NCBI GenBank assembly: GCA_034766995.1
Contig: CM068322.1
Span: 16,660,810-16,724,809 of the forward strand
Reading direction: 5' to 3'
Source of the DNA: Acanthacorydalis orientalis
Taxonomy: Eukaryota > Arthropoda > Insecta > Megaloptera > Corydalidae
Length of the DNA: 64,000 bases
The translations under genes and the position numbers were made by a program. The notes under the pieces were generated by a model. It had not been told where the DNA came from and did no database searches. It saw nothing but the letters and a program-made list of their open reading frames with translations. Shown here piece after piece: positions 26,058-38,152 of this stretch (position 1 is the stretch's first letter; every line of letters begins with the position of its first letter).

Positions 26058-27314
26058 CAAGGGTGATTTGGAAAGTTCACGCTCTAACATATAAGTGGCG
26101 GTAATATTTTAAATATTTGTGGCACATTACAAAGCGATATCTACCTTGTATGTAACCTCAAAGTCTATAATTAAAGTGTCAAGCAGTTTGTTGCAAACAT
26201 CAATTTAAATAAAGTTGAAATGGATAAAGATGAACATCGTGGAGTGATAGTTTTTTTGTCAAAAAAGGCTTCACGTCAAAAAACATCTTTAATGAGATGG
26301 AAAATGTACTAGGTGGAAGTACTTCTTCGTATATTAGCTGCCCACTTCGTAATGAAGTGAGCAGCTTCGAATACAACCTCAAATACGCACACAACTTCGC
26401 ACATCTTCGAATACGCACCTTCGAATACAGCCCTAATGAAGCGGGCAGCTGAATGTAAATATGGCCGTACAAGCTTAGAAAGTAACCTGTGCAGTGGACG
26501 TTCGAAAACTGCAACGACGGTAGAAATCAGCCACAAAGTGCATAGTATTGTCATACAGGAAGAGATAGGTTCAAAAAGCTATTGTCAAGATGGGTGCCTC
26601 GTTTACTGACAATTGATCAGAAACGCATTCGAATACAAATTTCACAAGACTGTATGGGTCTATTTCAGAGGAATATGACTAACTTTGTCCGGTGGTTTAT
26701 GACTAGAGATGAGACTTAGGTTCACTATTACACTCCAGAGTCACAACAACAATAAAAGCATGGTAATTATCCGTTACCAAAGAAGCAAAATTAGTTTCAT
26801 CCGCTGGAAAAATATGGCTTCAATTTTTTGTGATGTTAAAGGATGCTACTAATTGACTACCTTCCAAACGATCAAACGATAACTATAGAATATTATGACA
26901 AACTTTCGGATCGACTCGATCAAAAAATTCGTGAGAAAATACAAAGTTTATCAAAGAAAAAAATCATTTTCCATCAGGACAATGCACGTCCTCACACAAC
27001 TGTTGTACCCATGGCAGTAATCGCTGAATTAAAGTACGACTTGCTGCCCCATCCAGCCTATTCTCCGGATTTGGCCCACTCATATTTATATCTGTTCTCA
27101 AATCTTAAAAAAATCCTTGGTGGCAGGCGATTTTCGTCAGATGAAGATCTAAAATCAACAGTGAATATGTATTTCCGAGACAATATAAAATCACTGGAGC
27201 ATCGCTGGAGGAAGTGCATTGAACTTCAGGGGGACCATACTGAAAAATAAAAATAATTTAAAAACAAGTTATATTCTTTCTTACTTATGCCGCGAGCTTT
27301 TCAAATCACCCTCG
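26058..27314 (+). mobile_element. Mariner, 1257 bp copy
   Basis: Left end CAAGGGTGATTTGGAAAGTT; right end read inward CGAGGGTGATTTGAAAAGCT. Both are flanked by TA (26056-26057 and 27315-27316). Full mariner length. The transposase relic is below. Positions about 26330-26450 carry extra sequence with short repeats absent from the sister copy at 21055. Confidence 0.92.
26219..27249 (+). pseudogene. Mariner transposase relic, C-terminal half open
   Basis: DDE transposase relic starting MDKDEHRGVIV. The middle is frameshifted and stopped. The first catalytic Asp is in RDETxVHYY near 26710, with TAG at the expected Trp, as in the sister copy. 26843-27250 is a 135-codon open stretch with LLIDYLPNDQTITIEYYD, HQDNARPH (second Asp intact), LLPHPAYSPDLAHS and YLYLF where SDY is expected, then GGRRFSSDEDL and LEHRWRKCIELQGDH. 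Spacing from HQDN to the Tyr is 34 residues, so the third Asp of DD34D has become Tyr, again as in the sister copy. Its long open C-terminus suggests it is younger than the 21 kb copy, but it cannot be catalytic. Confidence 0.9.
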
Positions 27315-27398
27315 TATTTTATTCGAAGTAATCTGATTTATTAGGACTGGAAACTTATTGTCAAACTAAATTTATCCTAATCAATCAAAGCAGTAGTC

Positions 27399-27400
<2 letters not shown>

Positions 27401-27458
<58 letters not shown>
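27401..27458. repeat. (TA)n microsatellite
   Basis: About 58 bp TA array ending in ATGTGTACA. Confidence 0.95.
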
Positions 27459-27461
<3 letters not shown>

Positions 27462-27860
27462 ACATTTTAGCGATGTTAGTTGGCTTACGTGTTATTTTTC
27501 TTTCGCTATTACTATTTATCAAGATAAATTTCAATTGTTAATTAAATGTGAGAAAAATACAGTAGGGCCAGAATTCATATTTAAGGCATTCTTCTTATAT
27601 GAAAGAAAAATGAATAATGCAGTATGACGGTCAAAATTGTATAGAAGATAATAGACCATACGTTGTAAACACATAAGTGAACAATGACAGATGAACGAGA
27701 ATCGATCGAACGATACCATGTTTATGCTGTTTATTGACCTAAACACCTTCACAATTAAATCCTCAATTTTCTTTTCTAATCTTTAGTTGTATCGCTGCAA
27801 AAGTCGTGACATCGTTGCGAAAAAAAATGTAACATGACGTAGGAATTTTAAAACAAAATT
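27459..27860. other. Unique DNA, no gene seen
   Basis: No exon or transposon feature recognised. A 73-codon minus-strand frame at 27531-27752 has no motif. Confidence 0.45.
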
Positions 27861-27866
27861 GTAAAA

Positions 27867-28022
27867 CCAGTCATTTTGACTGGTGTGGTAGTTCTAGTGT
27901 TAAAAAAGGATTAGTGACTTTTAAATATATCATCCGAAAGATAGCGCGCTCTGAGATCATAGTTTGTTGGGAAAACGTCAGCAGATTACTAGATCGACGC
28001 CCGGCTTCAAAGGGTTTATTAA
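27867..28022 (-). mobile_element. TTAA-bounded piggyBac-like terminal fragments
   Basis: Read on the minus strand from 28022: TTAATAAACCCTTTGAAGCC and about 110 bp that align with the left end of the piggyBac-like relic at 23673 (shared words include GATCTAG and TCAGAGCGC). It runs up to a TTAACACTAGAACTACCACA motif (27884-27903), itself a piggyBac-type end. Next to that is the palindrome CCAGTCATTTTGACTGG (27867-27883). The structure looks like two TTAA-type ends side by side: either a short MITE, or one element inserted at the TTAA of another. Confidence 0.65.
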
Positions 28023-28125
28023 CCATTTTTAACAAACCTTTTCAAATTAATTACATTAAAATTACATCTTTCGAAAAATAATTGAGTAATTTCAATAAGA
28101 TATATTTTCTCTTCATATAGACACA

Positions 28126-28243
28126 GTGTATATATATATATATATTCTTTCTCTCTCTCTCTCTCTATATATATACATATATATACATATATGTATATAC
28201 ATATGTATATATATACATATATATATATACATATATATATATT

Positions 28244-28318
<75 letters not shown>

Positions 28319-28337
28319 GTATATATATATATATATA
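28126..28337. repeat. Compound (TA)n-(TC)n-(TA)n array, >200 bp
   Basis: (TA)n, then (CT)n at 28146-28167, then a long TA array with ACATATATAC interruptions. Among the largest simple-repeat blocks here. Confidence 0.95.
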
Positions 28338-28439
28338 GTATAGTGATTATTTTTATTCAGATTCCATGAAAAACTCCATTAATAATACATTGTGCTCAGT
28401 TTAAAATTATATCCATCATACGTACGAGAATAAATCATA

Positions 28440-28850
28440 GTCGAGTATGTATTTTTTTTCTTCTGTATCCGTATCATCCCCTTTTCCTGTACGACATTCT
28501 CGCATGAAAGGGAGTAATAATCTAGACACGTTAACTACAAGACAAGAAGCTCTAGCCGCCGTTGTGTGCCACCTGCTCCGGTTGAGACTGAAATACGCTA
28601 AGATTTTCCGTGCATTTGAACATAAGATTCACGCAACCTGCTCGCTGTGCTCTCGAGCATGTGAATTTACACACTCGTGCGAACTATGTATGGCCGTAAA
28701 GCGTTCCCGACAACAAAAAAGACACTTCCCTCCACATAGCATGCCGCATCTCCGCGCGACAGGTATCTGTCATCGTTTTCTTTCTTTTTGCATTTCTGAC
28801 ATTTGCTTGTCAGCGAGGCATTCGCTGTGTAACTTGTTTTAGTTTCGGAT
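28440..28850. other. GC-richer island with an open 131-codon frame
   Basis: This is one of the least AT-rich stretches of the window, with many CpG steps and E-box-like CACCTG. The plus strand is open from ATG 28447 to 28842 (131 codons, Cys- and His-rich, e.g. CSLCSRACEF and CELCMAVKRS). I recognise no domain, and the Cys pairs do not form a known zinc-finger spacing. An open frame this long is less surprising in GC-richer DNA because stop codons are AT-rich. It could be a small unknown gene, a 5' exon or promoter CpG island, or chance. Confidence 0.3.
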
Positions 28851-29381
28851 TGATATTATGTAATATTTCTGTTTGGGTCAAACGCCAAGTTTTCATGAAT
28901 TTACATTAGCTATGACTTTGATTGTCGGTTTGAATTATTTTAAAATTTTTGAAATATATAATATACAGTAACTAATATAAGTAAGCACTTATATATAATC
29001 TGTTTTATATGTTTTCTTTGTATTTTTTTAAAAAAAATTAAATTTGAAAAATTAGGAAGTTTCATTAAAATTGCATATGATCTACTTTTGATTTTTTAAA
29101 CAAGATTTTAAAATACTCTCTTTTTCATACTAAATGAGTTAGACATAGTGTTATTTATAGTATGTTTAATAATAATACAAAATTCATAATCAATGATATT
29201 TAATATTTAAAAAAATATAATATCTACTTTTTTGTTATCTTCTTGCACTGCAAGTATACTTTTGTATTTAATTATTAGAAAATTTAACGTAGATATTTCA
29301 ATAACAAAAATAAAAATGTCTAGATCTACGTGAACCATAATCAAAAATATACTTGTATATGAAAGAAACATTTTGAGAGAT

Positions 29382-29726
29382 ACTTCACCCCAAGTACGGA
29401 AGTTTCGAAGACTTCTTCAGCGTATACTACAAGAAAAACGAGAAAAAATAATTCAGAATGACTGGTCATTGCTTGAACGAGGGTAAAAAAACAAACTCCG
29501 AGGAAAGTCATTAGCTGGAAAATTTCGCTGAAATTCTTATCAATATGAATTTTCTAAAGCACTGACGTAAGCTCTCAACGATATTAAGAATTCTGCTGGT
29601 GTTCATCGCGGATATAAAAAGTGCACACTTAACGACAACACGACTGAATTAATTATTCAAGATGATAATATGTTTTTGTACATCAATCAAACAATGTCAA
29701 AGGGAATTAGTTTAAGTATCAATCAA
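29382..29726 (+). pseudogene. Unrecognised decayed coding-like segment
   Basis: Reading from GAT at 29382, one frame gives about 115 residues of protein-like composition interrupted by only three stops: RKFRRLLQRILQEKREK, NDWSLLERG then a stop, LRGKSLAGKFR then a stop, YQYEFSKALT then a stop, ALNDIKNSAGVHRGYKKC. The basic, Lys/Arg-rich start and even composition differ from the Ile/Tyr/Lys noise elsewhere. I do not recognise the family. It may be a piece of an old transposon or a host pseudogene. Confidence 0.35.
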
Positions 29727-29741
29727 TAAAAATAATAAATC

Positions 29742-29768
29742 TCTCTCCTCTCTCTCTCTCTCTCCCTT

Positions 29769-29822
<54 letters not shown>
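29742..29822. repeat. Compound (TC)n-(TA)n microsatellite
   Basis: CT-rich run 29742-29767, a short linker ATACATACA, then (TA)n to about 29818. Confidence 0.95.
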
Positions 29823-29903
29823 GTGTACATATTAAGAGTTTTCTTTATTATATTTTTTATAAATAAATTTTTTTAGTAATATTTATATAAATTTTCAAAA
29901 ATA

Positions 29904-30434
29904 ATTAACACTACATTCACAAGGTCAGTTATACTGCCCAGGCATTTAAAGGCGTTCTACTCCTACACGGCCAGTGTCACGGCCCACATTTTATCATTTG
30001 AAGATAAAAGCTTTAATAAGCGTTTGTCCATCAATGTCATCGGATGTTTATACTTTTCTATGTTTATCATACTCTTATCCTAATTCGTAGTATACAAACT
30101 TCTGATCTGCTGTATAGCTTATTGCCATGCTTATTGTCATTCTTATTGCTTGAAGTGCAAAAGTTTAAATTAATTTGAAACAATATTTTCAGTTCACTAT
30201 TTAATTCATTTTTAAATAATGAAAAAGTTTATATGTTTTATTTATAATTGTCTGTTCGATAACCTGCTGTCTCCTTTATGTTTGTGTGCTAATGTAAATG
30301 TATTTTTTCACTTACATTAAAAATGCAAAAAAGAACAATTGTTAAAGAGTTGAAAAATCTGCAGGTTTATTTTAAAAACAAATTAAATTATGTTAAGAAT
30401 AGAATTTAATTTTAATCAAGTTTGTAAAAAAAAT
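29904..30434 (+). repeat. ~530 bp TTAA-type dispersed repeat, copy 1
   Basis: Begins TTAACACTACATTCACAAGG and shares about 500 bp with 49355-49868 at high identity (roughly 90% by eye), including CTGCCCAGGCA, AAAGGCGTTCTACTCCTAC and ACAAACTTCTGATCTGCTG. The similarity stops near 30434, so this copy lacks the right end present in copy 2. The TTAA start and the lack of a transposase frame suggest a non-autonomous piggyBac-like element. Confidence 0.85.
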
Positions 30435-31377
30435 ACCGCATTACACTATTACAATACAGTTTTTTTTGTACCTTAATTCTCCGAGGTTGATGGCATCGCC
30501 ATAAAAGTGCATATAAGCAATCAAAAATTATACGTATTTGTTTATTGAACATTTTTGATCAGAAAAAGTTTTTGTAGTGTGTGAAAAGAAAAGAATTCAT
30601 TTGCACTATGTATTAAACTAGTTTTAGTACTAATCTAGTAAATCCCTACCATATCAATTATGTGCTTCTTGCACAATCATTGTTTGTATATATTTCTCCA
30701 GAATAATAATTTCTCTCATTGTTTATTAAAAATATAATAAAAAATTCTTAAACCATAAAAGTACACATTTATCGTCATGAAATATGTAATTTTGTTTTTT
30801 AAAAAAAATACCTGGAGGCTCTGCCCTCTTCTCGCTACATTCGCTCTCCTCTAACAAATAACAATTCAAAAATTATATGCACAAATAATCTGCGTAAAAT
30901 GTAAGTTGTAAAATTTTTATTCAAAAAGTATAAAAATTAATTACAAAATACAATGTCAAATATGTGTAACAATTTTTATACTTTAAAGCTTCTGTGAATA
31001 TAATACTTTGAATAAATGCCATCAGTTTCACATTGAAATCGTATACACATCTTTCATTGTACAACGTTTGAGAGCTAGATACGTGTGAGTGATGTCAACC
31101 AATCAGAACAGAGACCACGCGATATCCATCAGCCAATCATTGATGATCGGGAATGACAATGATTAACGTACTACTTTTTGAATCTAGCAGAGGGAGCGGA
31201 ATTGCTAGGAGACGTTGTCTACACGAAAAATAACAAAAAATGATTTATGGCAAATTTACGATGGAATTATTTTTTATATATAGAAAAATTATACTACATT
31301 TTTCATTTTATCGACTCTCAGTGAAAAATAATGCTATAAAATCTTCGAGTTAAATAAATCTTTGATTTTTATACAAT
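30435..31377. other. Unique DNA, no gene seen; promoter-like words near 31.1 kb
   Basis: 31050-31215 is GC-richer and contains two CCAAT words (CCAATCAGAA and CCAATCATTG), an ACGTG word and several CpGs. This could be a regulatory stretch, but no transcript or open frame supports it. Confidence 0.35.
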
Positions 31378-31395
31378 TATATATATATATACATT

Positions 31396-31431
<36 letters not shown>

Positions 31432-31474
31432 CATATATATATATATACATGTATATATATATAGAGAGAGAGAG
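31378..31474. repeat. (TA)n-(GA)n compound microsatellite
   Basis: TA-rich array 31378-31462 followed by (GA)n to 31474: the reverse complement of the recurrent (TC)n-(TA)n arrangement. Confidence 0.95.
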
Positions 31475-32924
31475 AGTATAATATTTAATCACTTCTGTTC
31501 AAAAATATTGCTGTTATTCAATTTCTTAAAATATTCCATTAAATGGCTCACTGCGGTACACGAAAAAAGATGGTATTAATACTTTCAGGTGTGACGAATT
31601 AACATAACGACGTTAAAACTTTTTCCAGCTACAATTTCAGTATACAATCTTAAATTGTAATTCAATATTTATATTTCATTAGTATGCACGGTTTGAAAGT
31701 TCTGCCGCGAATTTAACACTTACCACTAACAACGTAACCACCCCGACTGTTGTGGCACTGGGGTGACTTGATGTATTAGCATTTACAAGACCACATGGAG
31801 CGTGATCGATGCACAGAGTGGGTTAGAAGCATAGGTCGATGATTACACGCACCTTCTTTAGACTATATTAAACATTCACCTCGCTAAGAAACACTCGAGC
31901 ACAGGTCTAAAGGTTGTGCTCCATAGACGTATAACTCTACTGACGGTATGTTATATCTTGTCCGACACTCGAGTTCGTCGGGCGTCGAAAGCGCACGATA
32001 TTGAATGGCTGCCATCAAAATCCGTTATGGACTGGCAACATACAAGAAAATCGCTGGATGTCTGCACTGCTGTACATTTATATACACACGTATTTTATCA
32101 AAAACGTTTTTATAGCGTGATCGATTTTTCATAGAGAAGTATTCAAAATGGATCGAATTAAATATCAATCTATTTCAGTCAGATATAACCTTTTTTTTAG
32201 TCCTTTAAAGTGGGCAACGACACGAAACGAATAGAATTTTATCACTTTTCGTATAGAAAATAGCATTTTTTTCAGATGAATAGATTTATGTATTATGAAA
32301 ATATATAAAAAAGAATCGTTATTTAATCATATGAACTTGTATTTTAGCACGCGATATTTTATCAAAATATTTTGTTTTTAGAAATGACCAGTGTTTCATT
32401 GGGCCTGTTATAAAATTTATCAATCTAATTTACTTGATAATAAACCATATTAATTTCGTTCTAATCATTTATGAATGATTCATAATTTATAAAGTATTTT
32501 TTCTTAATAATAAAAGTTCCCATTTCTAGATACTTTGTCCTGCGGAACAAAGTGACGAGCGGTTAGAGTGACCAGTATTTATGGTGACTAGAAATGTTTA
32601 CTTTGTCAGTTCATATGTTTCAAGTTTAATTTATTAAGTTTAGTTCTTAGGTATTTTTTATGTTAAAATATATTATGCTGTAAAAACTAGTAAAAAGTTA
32701 GAGATACATAGCCTATCAATTTTGACGGGCTATATACTAGTTGAAAATAAAAGTTAAAATTGTTTGCTTGTATACCATAGTAACCATTGTTATATGATTT
32801 TTTTCAAATATTAAAAATATGTAGTGTATACATATATACATAATATATACTTAAAATAATTCTGGGCATAAACATTTTGGCTACTTTGTGGAACAACTGT
32901 ACAAATATATATAATATATATAAA
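31475..32924. other. Unique DNA with a GC-richer patch, no gene seen
   Basis: 31690-32120 is less AT-rich and carries CpGs; the plus-strand frame 31916-32134 (72 codons) has no recognisable domain. Nothing else seen. Confidence 0.4.
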
Positions 32925-34250
32925 AAATTGGACGCAAGAAGACCGAAGGGAATTTGTTTTGAAACATTAATATTTTTGTTTTGCTTTGTAATATTTTCAT
33001 CTTTTTTTATTTCCCAAAATATAGTATAATGATGGGGAATTTTTCCTGATTACACATGAAAAATGATATCACATAAGTGATATCCATTTTCGGCTTCACA
33101 ATGTCGAGCTCTTTCTAAGGCATTCATAATGTATCTCAGGATTTCTGGACGTAACGCTCGAATTTCTTCTCTTATCTTGTTCTTTAGCTGGAGGATGGTT
33201 TTTGGCTTGTTGATATATATGTATATATATATATATATATATATTCTTTCAAGTAACCTCGAATAAAAAATCGATAGTGCTCTAATCAGGCGAACGCGCA
33301 GGCCATTTAAAATCACTGTTTCTTGAAATTATGCGTTCAACAAAAAAGTCCCGTAAAAGTTCCATAACTGGTCTTACTCTGTATGTTTTGGCTCTATCTT
33401 GTTGGAAGTACATCTGTAGACAGTTACCAATGGCTGGCCTTTAAAAATTTTCTTTCATCGTTCGGTATTAAGTACCATTTATGGTTACAGCAGTACCGTC
33501 CTCATTTTAGAAGAAATAAGGGCCAATAATCCTTTCGAACTTTACTCCGCACCAAATAGTACACTTAAGTGTGTGTCATTGTCGTTGATGAAGTGCTCTT
33601 GGATTCTCTATAGCTTGTATATTACAGTTTTATCTGTTCACGAAGCCATTTAAGAGGAAATGAGCTTCATCACTCATAATCAAATTGTGAATAATTCGTT
33701 ATTTTCGTCTGGTTGTTGGCGAAAACGAATTGCATAATCAAGGAGATGCTGATAATCTGTTGTCTTTAACTCTAGCACAAACTGCTGTTTGTATGGGAAC
33801 ATTTTTAAATCGGTCAAAATCCTTTACAGCGACCTCCAAGATATTCCAAGTTGTGTTGAACGTCTTCTGGTTGAAGTTTCAGAACTTTGTTTAATATTCT
33901 CCTGTACACGTTGAATTTTTTCCTCAGTTAGTGCCGAATGATGTCTTCCAGAGATCGGACAGTAACTAACTGCACCATATTGTCGAAAATGTGCAACCAA
34001 ACGACTAATCGTCGACTCCGTTGGTCCTGCCCGAACATCAAAATAACGACGATATGCTCGATGCGTCAAAATAATTAAACACTGATTTTCAAAATAGAAT
34101 TCAATTATTTTAGTACATTGTTTCATCGTGTACCTTTCCATGATAATTGCCCCAAACTTTCTTTATAAAATTCTAAACAACGGAGAAAAAATATTTAAAT
34201 AAAAAAATTATTAACTCTTAAAACTCCTTCGTTCTTTTTGCGCCACGCTG
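32925..34250 (-). mobile_element. Tc1/mariner superfamily element (MERYT type), reverse strand
   Basis: The ends match as inverted repeats: minus-strand start CAGCGTGGCGCAAAAAGAAC with CGAAGGAG following (right), and TTGGACGCAAGAAGACCGAA (left). Exact termini are uncertain by a few bases. Length is about 1.33 kb. A nearly complete, frameshifted transposase fills it. No TA duplication can be fixed with confidence because both flanks are TA-rich. Confidence 0.82.
33050..34141 (-). pseudogene. Tc1/mariner transposase relic with in-frame (TA)n insert
   Basis: Minus-strand start MERYTMKQCTKIIEFYFEN at 34141. The open N-terminal 105 codons contain the HTH region (AYRRYFDVRAGPTESTISRL) and the linker ISGRHHSALTEEKI and STRRRSTQLGI, characteristic of an insect Tc1/mariner transposase group often carrying a DUF4817-type HTH. 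The middle is frameshifted but shows MSDEAHFLLNGFVN (first Asp, about 33657-33675), YFQQDRAKT (second Asp, about 33390-33404) and STIDFLFE (third Asp, about 33255-33278). The final 88-codon frame includes a run of IYIYIY coded by a (TA)n tract at 33211-33243, then NKPKTILQLKNKIREEI and CDIIFHV at the end. All three catalytic Asp remain, but stops and frameshifts disable it. Confidence 0.87.
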
Positions 34251-34950
34251 TATAAATAAAGAAAGAGAGAAAGCAGGAGATATAGTGTTATCAGTATAAA
34301 AAAGTTATTATATTGATTTAAATTTATATTTTTAACAAATAATTCATTAAAAATAAAAATATTTGAAAAAATCACAAACATTTAAACAATACATTATACT
34401 TATTGATAAATAGTATGTTGATTATAAAAAAATATGCTGTTCTCTGTCATAAATAATACAACAATTAGCAGCAAAATATTCTTAACTATTGTATTAGTAT
34501 TAACCTTAACATTTCAAATATATTACATTCACAATGATCGTTGGATCGTGACGAAAAATACAATTTAGTTAATATCAAAAACCCGTTTTGAAAATCCCTG
34601 TAATTTATTAAAAATATAGATAAGAAATTAACATACCGGGGATATAATTTTTTTTAAATATTTCAGAATTTTTTTAATTTTAGAAAATTTTGTTTCGGTA
34701 TATATTCATTAAGTTACTATTATTTATTTTTATATAATTCTGCTATCAAAATATATACAAATAACTTATAGAATATTTGGCTAAAACAGTACTTTGTACA
34801 GAATATTAATTTGTTATATCAGTAGCTGAGTATAAATAAGAAACATATTATTTTAAATGTGTAATGAACTACGGTCTTATGTGCCAAAAATAATTCAAAA
34901 ACAAGTAAATAAACTGTGTAAGTAATTTGATTTCATGACAACTGAATGGT

Positions 34951-35010
<60 letters not shown>

Positions 35011-35267
35011 TGCACATTAGTAGAAGCAGACATGCTAATGTACAACAAAGAAATAAAAATTCAAATAAAAAGAACCATTTAGGTCATTGATCGGTATAAA
35101 AATTAGGTTAAAAGTTTTTGGCATCACTAAAGAGTGACAAATGAAGCAATTTATCTTTTAACCTTTATTTGAAACATGTAGAAAATGTACTTTTTGTATA
35201 TCGATATCTATATTAGATTTTTAATTATGTATTTTTTATTCATAATATAATGCAATATAAATAATAT

Positions 35268-35307
<40 letters not shown>

Positions 35308-35913
35308 AATCTGTTGTTAGCTTCAAATCGTCCAGACAACTACAAAAACAGAAACCAAAATATTTACACACAAGATTCATTGACAAAACTAGAAACCTAT
35401 ATTTCTAATAACGCGAATCCACTGGCCTTTTGCCTATTTGGCACATACGTTCATACAGAGCGTATATATATATGTTCTTATTGTCGAAGTTATTTCAAGA
35501 CGGTCGATCTACAACTCCGAAGATTCCGTATACAAACGACGTATGTTATTTAAACGTCTGCCATCTGCTGTAAATACATTGCTGAGCTCTTTTGTGCTCT
35601 TGAAGAGCGTAGTCGACCGGACCGCTATATATATCTGATAGTGTTGTTATCGTTACAGAATCTGGAAACTCGGTATTCAGATGACATGTTTTGACGTAGT
35701 TCTGTAAACTTGATACATAATTCCAAAAGCTCTTTGTGCAGTCATAATAAAACGAACATTTTAAAGTGAAGTTTCAGGAGGAATAAAAGTAATAATTGTC
35801 TGACTTTGCGTCGTTTATATGTAAAAAGAGTATCATTATAGTACAGAAATTCTAAATACCGTTGTATATGTATATTATATACATATATACATGTGTGTGT
35901 GTGTGCAAGTACT

Positions 35914-35960
<47 letters not shown>

Positions 35961-36210
35961 TTTTGTGCGGAATAATTGAAAACTGTCTGAAAACTTTTTT
36001 GTCAACGTTCCAACAGTCATATATTTTATTTATGTTTCATACATATTTAAATTACAATTTTTGGTTAGAAATAAATGTTTGTTTTGTGTTTTACCGCTAA
36101 AATATATTTAATCTGAACTAGTTTTTTTAATAATTTGTGGATTTAAAATCAGCGTATATTAAAATATTGATTCAAATATTAATTATAAAAATATTTATTG
36201 AATAATAGTG
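34251..36210. other. AT-rich unique DNA with microsatellites, no gene seen
   Basis: (TG)n-(TA)n at 34952-35007, (TA)n at 35275-35302, and TA/TG-rich DNA at 35873-35958. 35305-35650 is somewhat less AT-rich with two overlapping open frames of 82 and 66 codons, neither with a recognisable domain. Confidence 0.45.
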
Positions 36211-36222
36211 ATATATATATAT

Positions 36223-36258
<36 letters not shown>

Positions 36259-36383
36259 CATACAAGATTGCAATAAAACAAAAATAATTTTATTTAAAAT
36301 TCTTAGTTTTATTAGATTAAAAAAGTATGTTTATATTTATTAGGTAAAAAAATAAAATTATATATTTTTTTATTTACATAACG

Positions 36384-36417
<34 letters not shown>
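36211..36417. repeat. Clustered (TA)n tracts
   Basis: (TA)n at 36211-36232, 36234-36257 and 36388-36417, with AT-rich sequence between. The last abuts the region of the Tigger-like element. Confidence 0.9.
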
Positions 36418-36423
<6 letters not shown>

Positions 36424-36435
36424 TATTATAATGTA

Positions 36436-37031
36436 CAGCTAACCCTCGATATACACTGTTCTCGAATTGCACCGGTTCGGTTTAACACGGTTGAATGAAT
36501 GCGGAAAAACTTCCATTTACAAGTTACTAGTTCAGATTAACACGGTCACAGAATTGCAAAAAATTGTTTTAAAACACTTTCGCACTCATTTAAAAAGGAC
36601 TCCGTGTACACTGCCGTGCAAAATAATAAGCACACACACCGCTGTAAAGAGTTTCTTGCTTTCTTACATTCTAACTTTAACAGAAACTCTCAACTTTGCG
36701 TTTTTTCTCCTGAACTGAAGCAACAGTATCAATTCGAGATAAAAACAGCGCAGATCGTGTTAACTGTAGAAAAAAATAATAATTTAAATAAGTGTGCTCT
36801 ATAAATATCAGTACGGATTTCTAATCGAAAGAATCAGCTTTGAATAATATTACATGAAGTGTTGTGTAATTGTAAATCACGTTCTTTCACTGCTTTCGTT
36901 CCATCCGTTCGGACCAGCCGTAAAATATATAAAATTATTATTAATATGAGATGTGGACACAAATTGCATGATTTCGATTTATACACTACTTTTAGGTAAA
37001 CCAATCTACCATGTAAAACGAGGATTAGATG
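36436..37031. mobile_element. Tigger/pogo-like short element, 596 bp
   Basis: Left end CAGCTAACCCTCGATATACA; right end read inward CATCTAATCCTCGTTTTACA. Both are flanked by TA (36434-36435 and 37032-37033). Ends of the form CAG(T)xxxCCCTCGnTnTAC are typical of Tigger/pogo-group elements, which duplicate TA. The interior is complex and less AT-rich. Two overlapping forward frames (36467-36718, 36604-36804) have no transposase motif, so it is non-autonomous or an internally deleted relative. Confidence 0.75.
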
Positions 37032-37387
37032 TACTTTACATTTTCAACACTCTTTGAATATTAAACGTAATTTTAAATTACGAAATAATTTTCTTTCTTG
37101 ATATTTTTAAGAAAAGATTAAAAAAAATGTTACTAGGTATGTGTTTGTGTGATGGAAACATGACTTCAGTATTTTTAGATTTAATGGACACTAGCAGATA
37201 TAAGAACGTTAATATTTTCGATAACGAAATGTCGTTTGAAATGAGTTAAATCGATCAGAAGTGATGCTGGTCGTTTATAGAAGCGCGTTTTTGATACAGT
37301 TCGAACTAATTACATGAGTTAAAGAATTCTTTATCATTGATTGCTTTTTCGTTTCGCATTTATTTTTCTGCCATATTCGTTCATACC

Positions 37388-38150
<763 letters not shown>

Positions 38151-38152
<2 letters not shown>

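Noticed and set aside
26200..26554. Two overlapping minus-strand frames of 104 and 81 codons
   Set aside because: They are antisense to the mariner transposase N-terminus at 26219; no domain of their own.
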